Positions 8,694 to 16,309 of a stretch of DNA of 33,855 nt are shown here, in pieces. Numbering within the stretch: the first letter of the stretch is position 1; the number at the start of each line of letters is the position of its first letter. The stretch is taken from assembly GCF_003323745.1 (NCBI RefSeq), contig NZ_QOIL01000039.1, positions 1 to 33,855 on the forward strand, read 5' to 3'. The notes below the pieces were generated by a model that saw only the letters and a program-made list of their open reading frames with translations, was not told the DNA's origin and searched no databases. The position numbers and the translations under genes were made by a program. Source of the DNA: Sphaerisporangium album. GTDB taxonomy: Bacteria; Actinomycetota; Actinomycetes; Streptosporangiales; Streptosporangiaceae.

Positions 8694-9099
8694 GACTGCT
8701 CCGTGTCCGGCAGGCCCCACGCACCCGCCGCGGGCATAGGTCATGACGGCGGAAACTCGGTTGTTGCTGGCTGCGTGCCGATCTGAGACCTCTTGTCCAC
8801 CTGCGGTGGCCGCCGCCGCGTGGGAGCGGATGTCGGCCGGGGTGGGGTCGGGCACCGCAGCGGCGCCACCGACACCGTAGCGGCCGCCGGATGTCTTGAA
8901 CAAGTGGCAAACCGAGTTTTGCGCGACCGGTGCTGCAACTGCGCGGGGTGACGAACGCCGTCCAGCTCTGGTCGCTGTCGCGGGGGCCGCGATCGGTGTC
9001 GTCACGCGCTCGGCCGAGCGCGGCGTGGAAGCCACCGCGTCGCCGAGCTGGGCAGGGCCGGGGAAAGGAGGTGGCGGGCGGCCTGGGCGGCGCGGCCGG
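8694..9099. other. Upstream region of the three-gene unit, no gene supported
   Basis: About 400 bases with several open frames on both strands, all Arg/Pro/Ala-rich and lacking ribosome binding sites. It must hold the promoter for the minus-strand unit starting at 8693. I see no confident -35/-10 pair or repeat. Confidence 0.4.
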
Positions 9100-9357
9100 T
9101 CAGGCCGCTGGCCCGCTCTTCAACGACGCCCCGCAGCGAATGCACTGGCGTGGCCACGGATTGCCGCCCCGGGATAGGGCAAGAAGGGCCCGAGCGTAAT
9201 GGGGAGGGAGGAGTGTGGGCGGTTTCATGGCCGGGTGCTCGCGGTGAGCGTCCGCAAACGCCGCCGCCAGCTGTGCCGCCGCGCTCGCCCCGATGTCGCT
9301 GCCGTGCCTGAGCGTCTCAGTCGTCGGTGGCCAGCCAGGTGGTCCAGGCGCGTGCAT
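9100..9357 (-). CDS. Possible small protein with CxxC pair (85 aa)
   Basis: The frame opens at an ATG (9357) inside the end of the 578-aa gene and overlaps it by 41 bases. From about residue 25 it reads sensibly: AAAQLAAAFADAHREHPAMK, then LPPHYARALLALSRGGNPWP and QCIRCGASL. A single CxxC near the C-terminus could be half of a zinc site or a dimeric one. No ribosome binding site is evident, and a shorter start at the internal ATG (MKPPTLLPP) is possible. It could be a small co-transcribed partner of the upstream 578-aa gene or a broken piece of a larger protein. I recognise no family. Confidence 0.35.
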   Translation of the reverse strand: MHAPGPPGWPPTTETLRHGSDIGASAAAQLAAAFADAHREHPAMKPPTLLPPHYARALLALSRGGNPWPRQCIRCGASLKSGPAA

Positions 9358-11053
9358 CGGTGTAGACCTCGGGAGTGATGCCCAGAGTGGCCAGTGCCCC
9401 GGGGTAGGCGCGGCTGTAGGTGGCCGCCCAGGCGCAGGCCTGCCGGGGGGTGGCCAGGAGCCAGATCGCGGCGGCCGCGTCCAGGTGCAGGGTGCTCACG
9501 GCGGGAAGGTGGGAGTCTTCCTCCAGACGGCCTGTGACGAGGCCGCGGGCCAGCAGGCCGCGCCAGCAGGCCAGCAGCCGGGCGGCGTCCTTGTTGCGGA
9601 CGTGGACCTGGGCAGGCCGCACCCGCATGGGGAGCGCCGATTGCTCGATGGTCGCCCAGATGCCCGGCAGGCCGGCCAGGCGGGCGGTGGTCAGCCGGTG
9701 GGCGCCGTTTTCACCCAGCGTGTAGAGCGGCCCGGCGGGCCCGGGGATACGGTGGACGCGGACCGGATCCTCAGCCAGGCTCCAGACCTTCAGTGCTTCC
9801 TCCACCGAGGAGCCCAACAGTGCCGTGAGCATGGCGGGCACAGTGCCGGGCCGATGGCTGGCGAAGTTGTTCCACGTTCGCTGGCCCGCGCTGGCGATGG
9901 CAGCCGGGTCGATCCATCCGCAGGTGACTGTGGTACCCAGCCCGACCAGGTTGGAGGAGTCCGGGCCGATGTCGTGAACATGATCGTAGGTGGATCGGAG
10001 GAGCTGGTCGAGGTGTGGCGCGGGCGGCTGGGAGGCGTTGAGCTCGGCGGTGCGCCGCTCCAGGAAGTCGGCCACGGAGGTCTGGCCCGGCCAGGCCTGC
10101 TGCACCTGGCGCATATAGGTCGCGAAGCGGGCCCGGTGCTGGTCGAGATAGTCGTGCCATAGCCCCTCGAGTGCGTCGTGGGCGTCGTGGGCGTCGAGCC
10201 GACAGTCCGGGTCATCGCCGCGGTGGCTGAGCAAGCTGCCGCCGTAGGGCAGGAGCCAGGTGGGCGTCGCCGGTTTCGGGCTTTGCCAGGTCACCTCGAT
10301 GGGACGAGAGGCGGGCACGCTCCAGGCGCGCAGCAGAGCGGGTACGGCATCGGGCGCCGGAGCCCAGCCACCGTAGCGGGGACCGAGCCGCCCGTTGTTG
10401 TCCTGCAGGCGGGCCTCGAAGACCCCGTTGGGGTGATAACGGGTGATCTGCCAGGGCGCGGGTGGCAGGTGCGGGTTCTGCTGGTGCTGGGCGAGCTCAT
10501 CGCGCTGGCGGGCGCGCGCGGTCAGCTCCGCGTTGAGGGCGCGATCTCGTTGGAGCTGGAGGTGGCGGAGGGAGGGTGGCTCGGCCGAGTCATGCTCGTC
10601 CTGGGGGAGCAGTTCGATGGCGCGGCGGAGGTGGATCAGTGTGGTGTAGTAGGCGCTTGCCTGGTCGCGCTCGCTGGTCAAGCTGAGGCTGCGACCGTCG
10701 AGGGTGGCCAGGATTTCCTCGATGTTGATTTGCAGACGGGCGGCGAGCAGCAGCATCTGGTCTTCCCACTCAGGCGCTGGGCGGCGGTCGTCGCCGTCAT
10801 CGCCGAGGCCGCTGGTCGCAGAGGTGTCGCGGTGCGGCGGGAGGGTGTGTTCGGTCTCGATCAACAGCAGCAGATTGCTGGCGACGTCGGCGGTGACGAA
10901 CCGTTCGGTGATCCACGTCAGCAGGGCGGTGGCCACGTTCAGCGCTACGCGGTGAAGGTGCGGCGGGCGTGGGCGGCCGTCGCGACGACGGCACTCGTGG
11001 CCGGAGGGGGCCAGGCAAGCCGGGCAGCCGAGAGAGGCGAGCACACTGATCAC
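9317..11053 (-). CDS. 578-aa hypothetical protein with N-terminal zinc motif and a ParB-like box
   Basis: The GTG at 11053 gives an N-terminus (ISVLASLGCPACLAPSGHEC) containing C10-x2-C13-x7-C21 and then H32/H34, the same zinc module as in the protein at 7042-7731. Residues 165-195 are a charged, probably coiled helix. Around 447-463, GENGAHRLTTARLAGLP resembles box II of ParB/Srx-like nucleotide-binding domains (GxHRxxAxxxxGLP), which hydrolyse CTP or act as nucleases or phosphotransferases in other proteins. Only this box is convincing, so the assignment is weak. No signal peptide or membrane segment. The ribosome binding site is weak. Position among mobile-element debris suggests plasmid or phage origin; function unknown. 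Confidence 0.75.
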   Translation of the reverse strand: MISVLASLGCPACLAPSGHECRRRDGRPRPPHLHRVALNVATALLTWITERFVTADVASNLLLLIETEHTLPPHRDTSATSGLGDDGDDRRPAPEWEDQMLLLAARLQINIEEILATLDGRSLSLTSERDQASAYYTTLIHLRRAIELLPQDEHDSAEPPSLRHLQLQRDRALNAELTARARQRDELAQHQQNPHLPPAPWQITRYHPNGVFEARLQDNNGRLGPRYGGWAPAPDAVPALLRAWSVPASRPIEVTWQSPKPATPTWLLPYGGSLLSHRGDDPDCRLDAHDAHDALEGLWHDYLDQHRARFATYMRQVQQAWPGQTSVADFLERRTAELNASQPPAPHLDQLLRSTYDHVHDIGPDSSNLVGLGTTVTCGWIDPAAIASAGQRTWNNFASHRPGTVPAMLTALLGSSVEEALKVWSLAEDPVRVHRIPGPAGPLYTLGENGAHRLTTARLAGLPGIWATIEQSALPMRVRPAQVHVRNKDAARLLACWRGLLARGLVTGRLEEDSHLPAVSTLHLDAAAAIWLLATPRQACAWAATYSRAYPGALATLGITPEVYTDARAWTTWLATDD

Positions 11054-11118
11054 AATCCCATGCCAAGAGGAGGTCAGCTCCCAAAAGGGATGACAAAAGG
11101 GGGCGACAACCCCTGCGT

Positions 11119-11500
11119 GTGCTCGCCGCGGTCGACGACGTCCTCGATCGCTACCGCGACCACCTTCGCGTCTCCCGCCGGCAGCTGTTCTACGTACTGC
11201 TCAGCGACGGCGTGCTGGACAACACGCCGCCGAAGTATCGCCGGCTGTCGTCCCGGCTGGCGCAGGCGCGGCGGGAGGGCCGCTTCCCGGACCTGATCGA
11301 CAACTGCGCGAGGTGCACGTTTCTCCCGCCTGGCCGGACGCGGGAGCGCTCCTGCAGCAGGCGCCGGAGTGGTTCCGCTGGACCGCACCGGGGGCCAGGA
11401 GCACGCGCTGTACGTCAAGAAGGACACGCTGGGGCTGATGTTCACCTCGTGGCTGACTCGCTTGGGTGTCCCGGTGCTGGTGGTGCGGGGTTTGGGCAGC
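11119..11500 (+). pseudogene. Broken TOPRIM-type phage/plasmid protein gene
   Basis: Three consecutive pieces in different frames make sense together. Frame 1 (from about 11119) reads VDDVLDRYRDHLRVSRRQLF then YVLLSDGVLDNTPPKYRRLS and ARREGRFPDLID. Frame 2 (from about 11310) reads EVHVSPAWPDAGALLQQAPE and WFRW. Frame 3 (from about 11380) reads DRTGGQEHALYVKKDTLGLM and LTRLGVPVLVVRGLGS. The pattern VxRRQLFYxL...Y.RLSxxLxxARRxGRxP followed by an (E/K)K...GVPVxVxRG segment is that of a family of topoisomerase-VI-like TOPRIM proteins carried by actinophages and plasmids. The homology call is from memory of the pattern. The fragment stops abruptly at 11500, where an unrelated 86-base inverted piece begins, so it is a truncated, twice-frameshifted relic. 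Confidence 0.5.
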
Positions 11501-11502
11501 CA

Positions 11503-11588
11503 TCCGCCTGGGCGGAGCTGAGGGCGCTGGCGCCGCTGTGGGCCAGGCCGACCTCCCGGGCGCCGATGTGGACGCGGGTGTCCCAGCC
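11503..11588 (-). repeat. 86-bp inverted copy of part of the secreted-protein gene at 32515-32600
   Basis: The reverse complement of this stretch matches 32515-32600 at 84 of 86 positions by direct comparison. In the intact gene the piece encodes GWDTRVHIGAREVGLAHSGA and SALSSAQA. Here the same frame is open on the minus strand but no surrounding homology remains. It abuts the broken TOPRIM gene on its left side. It is therefore a short stray gene fragment, not a complete duplication. Confidence 0.9.
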
Positions 11589-11730
11589 CCCCGAGATCAA
11601 GTACCTCCCGCTGGCGCGGCTCCAGGCAAGCCAGCACCTCGACTGAAAGATGGCGGCTTCCTCCCCTGCCGTGCGTACGAGCCGGTGTGCGCAGATGCCT
11701 GATCCTCGTGAACCGACCGGCACGACAAGA

Positions 11731-13368
11731 TCACCTCGCTCCCGAACTCCGGGGCGGGTAACAGTTCGGGCACCGCTTCCCGGTCGCGCCACGGCGCGTC
11801 CGCTGCTCGGGTGTCGCTGGCCACGAGCCAGTACACACTGCCTTCGCGCACCGCCACACGCAGTCCAGGCGGGAATTCACACGCAGATCCGCCGCCGTTA
11901 GTTCCGGACGGCCGACGGCCTCGACCAGTTCGGCCGCGATCTGCGGAAACAGGTCTTGCAGCGACTGGCCGGGCTTCGGCCGGACCCGCGCCGCGGCAGT
12001 GCGCTTATGCCCACATTCGGAACAACCGCTGCCCTGGCCCGTCCGCCGCCCGGGAGGAGCTGGCCACGCGTGCCGACAGTCAGGATTCGGGCATCTCCAG
12101 ATGCACGACTTGTTCGAATTGGGCAGGAGGTCCCACGCGGTCCATCCTGGGTGGTCGATGACCTCAACGAGCTGGTCCGCCAGTTTCGGATTCACCTCAG
12201 CCAGCGATTCGCCCGGGCCAGGCCGACTGTTGTCCGCCCCCGTCTTGCGATGGCCGCATTCCTGGCAGCCCCGACCCAAGCGCGTCCTGGCCACCAGAGA
12301 AATATCCCATTCATGGCCGCAGCCCGGCTTCGAGCAGCGCCAGGCGCACTCGTCATTACATCCCGGCGACATCCGATCGAGACCTCTGCCTGGATTGGTG
12401 CGGTTGGCGACGAACTCGTCCGCAAGATGAGGCGCAACGTCCAGCGCTGAGATTTTGGGCCCAGCCACGACGTCCTGCCACATCTGTGACGCTTTCTCCA
12501 GGGCCGCATGGACTTGAGTAGCGTCGAGGTCGCTCCATGAGGCGCCGCGTCGGCGCAGCACATCACCGAGGACGGCGGCCCACTGCTCAGGATCAAGTCC
12601 TCGCCCAGCCTCGTAGTGCATCAGACCAGGGACCGGCAGCGGGGGCAGCCCACGCTCGCGAATCCGCATCAGATCGAGCCCCGCAGCCATGGCCGCTTCC
12701 GTCTTCGCGGTGTCGCGCGCGATACTGGCCGCCCCGTCATGGCCCCATGCAGGATCCAAGTCGACGAGCAGGCCCAGCTCCGGCAGGAAGAGATCGAAGC
12801 GATCCTCTCTTCGCCCCTCCAGGCGCAACCGATAGTCCAATTCGACGGCAAGCCCTGACGCGGCTTCGACGAGTGCCGCTACCTTGCACTCGAAGTGGGA
12901 ACGCCCCTGACCGCTGCAGTCCGGACACCCGCGTCCGTTGGTGCGGTTGGCGACTATGGCTGGTTTCAGATGTCCCTGATCGCACTCCCACTCGCACAAA
13001 TCATGCGCCTGCGGCAGCAGGGTATCCGGGCCCCGCTCTGGACGGCTGAGGTTCCTCTGGAATTGCTTGGCCAGTGCTGGGTTGACGTCAGCGAGAGACT
13101 CACCCGGCCCTGGCACCCGGTTCCGCTTTCTCCAGCATTCCGGGCACCCTGTCGCGTTGCGCCGGGTCCGGAACTGCAAGGCTGTCGGCCATTCATGCTG
13201 GCACCCTTCGTTCGAACACCGCCACGAGCAGCGATCCAGGGACGACGGCCGCATCTTCTCCAGCCGCAGCCCCGGATTCGAGAGGTTGGAGACGAACTCG
13301 CGCTGGAGCCGAGCCCATTGCTCCTGTCGGCCGGCGTCCCCATCCTGATCTCCCACGAGCGGCAGCAT
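11731..13368 (-). CDS. Five-zinc-ribbon protein with an embedded Vsr-like nuclease domain
   Basis: I choose the ATG at 13368 (MLPLVGDQDG), giving 545 residues; a GTG nine bases upstream and a longer frame to 13443 are possible, and no strong ribosome binding site decides. Five repeats of the pattern Cx(W)xC...C.HEW...R....GCPxC lie at about residues 25-78, 100-151, 318-371, 397-452 and 480-536. They match the probable zinc-ribbon/treble-clef repeats (PF14311/DUF4379 type). Between repeats 2 and 3, residues 158-240 read as a restriction-endonuclease-like domain: ...RFDLFLPELGLLVDLDPAW then an ARDTAKTEAA helix and LDLMRIRERGLPPL. The D...D/E...RIRE order resembles Vsr/DUF559-like nucleases. The Cys pairs are complete in all repeats except that the second lacks the middle Cys. 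Probably a DNA-binding nuclease; a defence role is inference. Confidence 0.8.
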   Translation of the reverse strand: MLPLVGDQDGDAGRQEQWARLQREFVSNLSNPGLRLEKMRPSSLDRCSWRCSNEGCQHEWPTALQFRTRRNATGCPECWRKRNRVPGPGESLADVNPALAKQFQRNLSRPERGPDTLLPQAHDLCEWECDQGHLKPAIVANRTNGRGCPDCSGQGRSHFECKVAALVEAASGLAVELDYRLRLEGRREDRFDLFLPELGLLVDLDPAWGHDGAASIARDTAKTEAAMAAGLDLMRIRERGLPPLPVPGLMHYEAGRGLDPEQWAAVLGDVLRRRGASWSDLDATQVHAALEKASQMWQDVVAGPKISALDVAPHLADEFVANRTNPGRGLDRMSPGCNDECAWRCSKPGCGHEWDISLVARTRLGRGCQECGHRKTGADNSRPGPGESLAEVNPKLADQLVEVIDHPGWTAWDLLPNSNKSCIWRCPNPDCRHAWPAPPGRRTGQGSGCSECGHKRTAAARVRPKPGQSLQDLFPQIAAELVEAVGRPELTAADLRVNSRLDCVWRCAKAVCTGSWPATPEQRTRRGATGKRCPNCYPPRSSGAR

Positions 13369-13452
13369 GGCAGACACCACTGACAAAATGAGCTGAGCGG
13401 AACTCGGACGCCTCGCCGCCACGCAGACCGACCCGAGATACATCCGCGAAGG

Positions 13453-13709
13453 CTACGTGAGCGAGCGATCCGACCACCTCAAAGCCTTCGCTCGGCGGAC
13501 TGACGGACCAGCCGCTGACAGCTTCCTGACGCGTGCCCAAACACGCTTGAACGGCCCGTAGCCGAGGAACGGCGGCCGGATCCGGTAGTGCCCCACTCCA
13601 GGTCCTCCTTCAGCAGCCACACCGTGTTGTCGCGGCGGCTGCCGGTGCCCTGGATGACGTGGCCGCGGCCGAGGCGGGTCTCGAACGGCGTGATGGAGCG
13701 GGACTCCAC
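13453..13709 (-). pseudogene. Frameshifted fragment of an unknown protein
   Basis: A minus frame opens MESRSITPFETRLGRGHVIQ, then DNTVWLLKEDLEWG, and thereafter degenerates. A second minus frame takes over near 13590 with HYRIRPPFLGYGPFKRVWAR and VRKLSAAGPSVRRAKALRWS, ending at 13453. Together they would form one protein of roughly 85 residues with a single frameshift. The composition (short, basic, Trp-containing) fits a phage or plasmid protein, but I do not recognise a family. It lies just upstream of the zinc-ribbon gene. Confidence 0.35.
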
Positions 13710-14240
13710 TCCCAGGCGAGGCCCAGAAACACCGGGTCTCTGACCCCTCGCTCCTGCCGTACGACGCGTCCGGGATCATCGGGGGCACCACCCCGAAGGA
13801 GCGCCGCGAGCTCTACATCGGCGTGGAGTTGGCGCAGTTTCGCGAGGTGGTGGCGTGAGACTGCTCGCCCCGAGCCCCGAGCCCCGAGCGGGAGCGCGAC
13901 CGGCTGGAGACGGAGCGAATCCGCCTTCAGCAGGAGCAGCTGCGCGCTGAGGCCCGCCGCAAGCAGGAGGTCGAGGAGGCCGCGCGCCGCGCTGAGCTGA
14001 CGATACCTGTGGCAAGCGAAACGCACCGCCGCGACACGGCCCGGAAGGCTCCGCGCGCCGTGGCCGCCTGCGGCCGCCCACCCGGGACGTCGCGGTCGCC
14101 GGGTGGCGCTTGGTCCTGGTCACCGGCCCGTCCGGCGGTGCGGGGCTCGGGCGGCGGCCGGTTCCGCCGGCCCGGGACGCGCGGCACGCTCCTCGGGGTC
14201 GCCGGATCGGCCGGGCACCACAGGCCTGAGAACCCTCTAG
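13690..14240 (+). pseudogene. Decayed coding fragments on the plus strand
   Basis: From about 13710 to a TGA at 13856-13858 the frame reads EAQKHRVSDPSLLPYDASGI then IGGTTPKERRELYIGVELAQ and FREVVA, clearly coding in style but without a start. After the stop the same frame continues as a highly charged helix (ERERDRLETERIRLQQEQLR, ARRKQEVEEAARRAEL), a probable coiled coil, to about 13995, then loses coding character. The piece may be the end of a transfer- or phage-related protein; charged C-terminal helices of this kind occur in actinomycete plasmid spread proteins, but the match is not firm. No intact gene exists between 13710 and 14240. Confidence 0.3.
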
Positions 14241-14244
14241 ATGA

Positions 14245-14730
14245 TCAGGCGAATTCGTCGGCGAGAACGCCTCGCCGGAACGCGTCCCACTCCCTGTCGG
14301 TGTAGCGCAGGTCAGCGTGTGCGGGATCGCGCAGGGCTACGGCGCCAAGGGCGAAGTAGGAGATTTCGACGCGATCTTCGGGGTTGCTTCCCGGAGCGGC
14401 CAGCCAGGTGACATCGGAAAGATCCACCGCATACAGCTCGGCTTTCTCCAGCGGCTGCGTCTTCGACGGAAGCGTGCGACCGTCGAGGGCGGGGTCTGCG
14501 TGATGAGCGGAGAGTTGCTCAGTAGCGAGCGCGCGGAGGAAGGCCGACCATGCGGATACGGAGACCCGCGCAGCGGGAAGGCCGGTGTTTTTCGAGTCTC
14601 GAATGGCCACGGCGGTGAGGCCGGGGATGTCGGCGACTTCGACACACTGCCCGTTGTTGGCGGTAAAGCTGCTCTTGCGCCAGATCAGGTTATCGATGTT
14701 GGCGGCGCGCAGGTCGGCCGGGTTGACCAT
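14245..14730 (-). CDS. Tandem DUF397 protein, partner of the WhiJ-like regulator
   Basis: The 161-residue product starts at an ATG (14730) one base after the stop of the regulator gene, with AGAGG inside the end of that gene as ribosome binding site. Residues 16-68 (WRKSSFTANNGQCVEVADIP ... AVAIRDSKN) are a classic DUF397 domain. Residues 102-159 (VTWLAAPGSNPEDRVEISYF ... VALRDPAHADLRYTDREWDA) look like a second, diverged copy. Most DUF397 proteins are single-domain and about 60-80 residues, so the double form is unusual. In Streptomyces coelicolor, small DUF397 proteins are encoded beside WhiJ-type regulators and AbaA-like ATPases and are thought to counteract the regulator. The same three-gene set occurs here, which supports that role. 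Confidence 0.9.
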   Translation of the reverse strand: MVNPADLRAANIDNLIWRKSSFTANNGQCVEVADIPGLTAVAIRDSKNTGLPAARVSVSAWSAFLRALATEQLSAHHADPALDGRTLPSKTQPLEKAELYAVDLSDVTWLAAPGSNPEDRVEISYFALGAVALRDPAHADLRYTDREWDAFRRGVLADEFA

Positions 14731-14731
14731 G

Positions 14732-15595
14732 TCAGGCGACCTCTTTCTTGGCGTCCTCGATCAGCTTCAGACTATCTTCCGCGCTCAGCGCGGCCCGCGA
14801 GAGGTTGGCGAATAGCCGGTTCAGGCGGCGTAGGTCACGGGGGTCGTCCATGAAGGTGCTGCCGGCGACCGACTCGGCGAAACCGACATCGGAGTCGGCC
14901 TCGTCGGGGAAGGAGAAGATGGTGAAAGCCCCGGTGTAGGTACCGTTCTCTCCCTGCTCGAATGGGATCACGCGCAGGCAGACGTTGTCGAGCGCGGAGA
15001 TGGCGAGCAGATGATCCAGCTGGGCGCGTTGCACGTCGGCGCCGCCCACCCGGAATCGGAGGGCTGCCTGGGTCACCACAGCGGTGATGGACAGGGGGTC
15101 GTCCTCCTGCAGGCGTCGCTGGCGTGCCATGCGCACCTCGACGAGGCTGTCGACTTGGTCGGGGCCCAAGGCGGCGAATCCCACCGCGGTTACGGCACGT
15201 GCGTAATCCTCGGTCTGCAGGAGCCCCGGCAAGAAGACGGTCTGGTACTCCCGGCTTTCGACGGCATCGGCCTCGTAGGCGAGGAATTCGGCGTAGTTGG
15301 CGCTGATCACGTCGCCGTAGGCGTGCCACCATGGAGGGGTCTTCTGGCGACCGTGCTTGCAGAGTTCTTCCAGCTCCGCTCTGCGCTTGTCGTCGACTTC
15401 GTACAGCTCCATGAGCCGGCGGAAGTCGGAAAGGGTGCAGGTGCGTTTCGCGGTCTCGATACGGCTGATCTTGGAGCCGTGACAACCGATCTGCTCGCCG
15501 ACCTGGTCAGCAGTCAGACCGGCCAGGTCGCGGAGCCGGCGGAGTTCCGCGCCGAGCTTGCGCCGCGCCGTGAGCGGGCTACTGGGGACTGCCAT
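14732..15595 (-). CDS. WhiJ-like XRE-family regulator with DUF5753 domain
   Basis: The ATG at 15595 follows GGGAG with seven-base spacing; the frame extends upstream but that part covers the promoter region. The 287-residue protein has an XRE helix-turn-helix at about 13-68 (LGAELRRLRDLAGLTADQVG ... SKISRIETAKR) and a DUF5753 domain at about 95-275 (EYQTVFLPGLLQTEDYARAV). This is the layout of the large actinomycete WhiJ family, cytoplasmic DNA-binding proteins that affect development and antibiotic production in Streptomyces. Its stop is one base from the DUF397 gene, so the two are co-translated, and an anti-sigma-type ATPase gene is divergent. The 223-base intergenic region holds a palindrome-centred 25-bp sequence repeated exactly at 25070-25094, a plausible operator for this protein. 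Confidence 0.93.
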   Translation of the reverse strand: MAVPSSPLTARRKLGAELRRLRDLAGLTADQVGEQIGCHGSKISRIETAKRTCTLSDFRRLMELYEVDDKRRAELEELCKHGRQKTPPWWHAYGDVISANYAEFLAYEADAVESREYQTVFLPGLLQTEDYARAVTAVGFAALGPDQVDSLVEVRMARQRRLQEDDPLSITAVVTQAALRFRVGGADVQRAQLDHLLAISALDNVCLRVIPFEQGENGTYTGAFTIFSFPDEADSDVGFAESVAGSTFMDDPRDLRRLNRLFANLSRAALSAEDSLKLIEDAKKEVA

Positions 15596-15675
15596 TGCTT
15601 GCTCCCCTCGTGACCGCCCGCACGGGCGTGTTCCGCAGTGCCGGTGACATGGTACGTGTACGCGGTCGAAGTATC

Positions 15676-15700
15676 CCATGCACGAGTTTGGCAATTTGCC
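15676..15700 (-). promoter_or_regulatory. 25-bp repeated element with palindromic core (copy 1), possible operator
   Basis: Read on the minus strand, this 25-mer is identical at every base to 25070-25094. Its left part is the palindrome GGCAAATTGCC, extended to 13 bases at this copy by TGG/CCA. The right part is AAACTCGTGCATGG. It lies 81-105 bases upstream of the WhiJ-like start codon, between the divergent regulator and ATPase genes. The exact 25-base identity ends abruptly on both sides, which argues for a binding site under selection. That the XRE protein binds it is inference. Confidence 0.6.
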
Positions 15701-15818
15701 AGGCATGTGATTGACGATGTGCCATCGCACGGGAGAGTATGTGAAGTGAAGCACAGCAGCCTCATCGGCCCCCGATGCGCACGCGGCGTCCCCCGCCTAT
15801 GTGCCGTGTGGAGGAGCA

Positions 15819-16268
15819 GTGAACGCCATCCGGACAGCGGATCAGTGCCAGGCAGCCCTTGGACGCTTCTCCTGGGCGCAGACCCTCACTCCGGCCCCGG
15901 CCGCCCTCCAGGTGATCCGGCATGCGGCGGACATCTGGCTGAGACGCTGGCAGATGAGCGGCGTAACCGATGCCTGCCTGTCGATCGTCACTGAGTTGTG
16001 CAGCAACGCCAAGCACACTCCCGACCGGTACTTCTGTCTCACGCTGAGCTGCTATTCGACCCATGTCCGAATCGATGTGCGTGACCACTCTCCCGTCGTG
16101 CCCGCGATCCCGAAGGTGCCCGACGACCTGCCGGACTTCGACGCCGAAAACGGGCGCGGCCTGTACATCACCGCCTGCCACGCTGCCCGGTTGGGCGTCA
16201 CCGTTCTCACCGGCGGGAAAGTGATCTGGGCAGAAGTCGATCCGCTGGATTACCCGGCCGCCGTCTGA
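15819..16268 (+). CDS. AbaA-like/anti-sigma-type ATP-binding protein (GHKL fold)
   Basis: The GTG at 15819 is chosen because GGAGGAG lies just upstream; a GTG at 15801 is in frame but has no such site. The 149-residue product has the GHKL ATPase elements: an N-box with E59 and N63 (TELCSNAKH), a D-box at D89 (VRDHSP) and a G-rich lid at 112-115 (GRGLY). There is no histidine phosphotransfer domain, so it is a stand-alone HATPase_c_2 protein like SpoIIAB/RsbW. Such proteins are serine kinases or anti-sigma factors. In WhiJ/DUF397 loci of Streptomyces the equivalent is the AbaA-type regulator of antibiotic production. It is divergent from the WhiJ-like gene and shares its intergenic control region. 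Its specific partner is unknown. Confidence 0.88.
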   Translation: MNAIRTADQCQAALGRFSWAQTLTPAPAALQVIRHAADIWLRRWQMSGVTDACLSIVTELCSNAKHTPDRYFCLTLSCYSTHVRIDVRDHSPVVPAIPKVPDDLPDFDAENGRGLYITACHAARLGVTVLTGGKVIWAEVDPLDYPAAV

Positions 16269-16309
16269 CGCCCCGCACCGCGCGAGACCGCTTGCCGATC
16301 CGCCTGCCC

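Noticed and set aside
496..14240. Explaining the many frameshifts as sequencing errors
   Set aside because: Frameshifts cluster in mobile-type fragments that are also truncated, while long genes in between (1225, 578 and 545 aa) keep perfect frames. Isolated errors in single small ORFs cannot be excluded.
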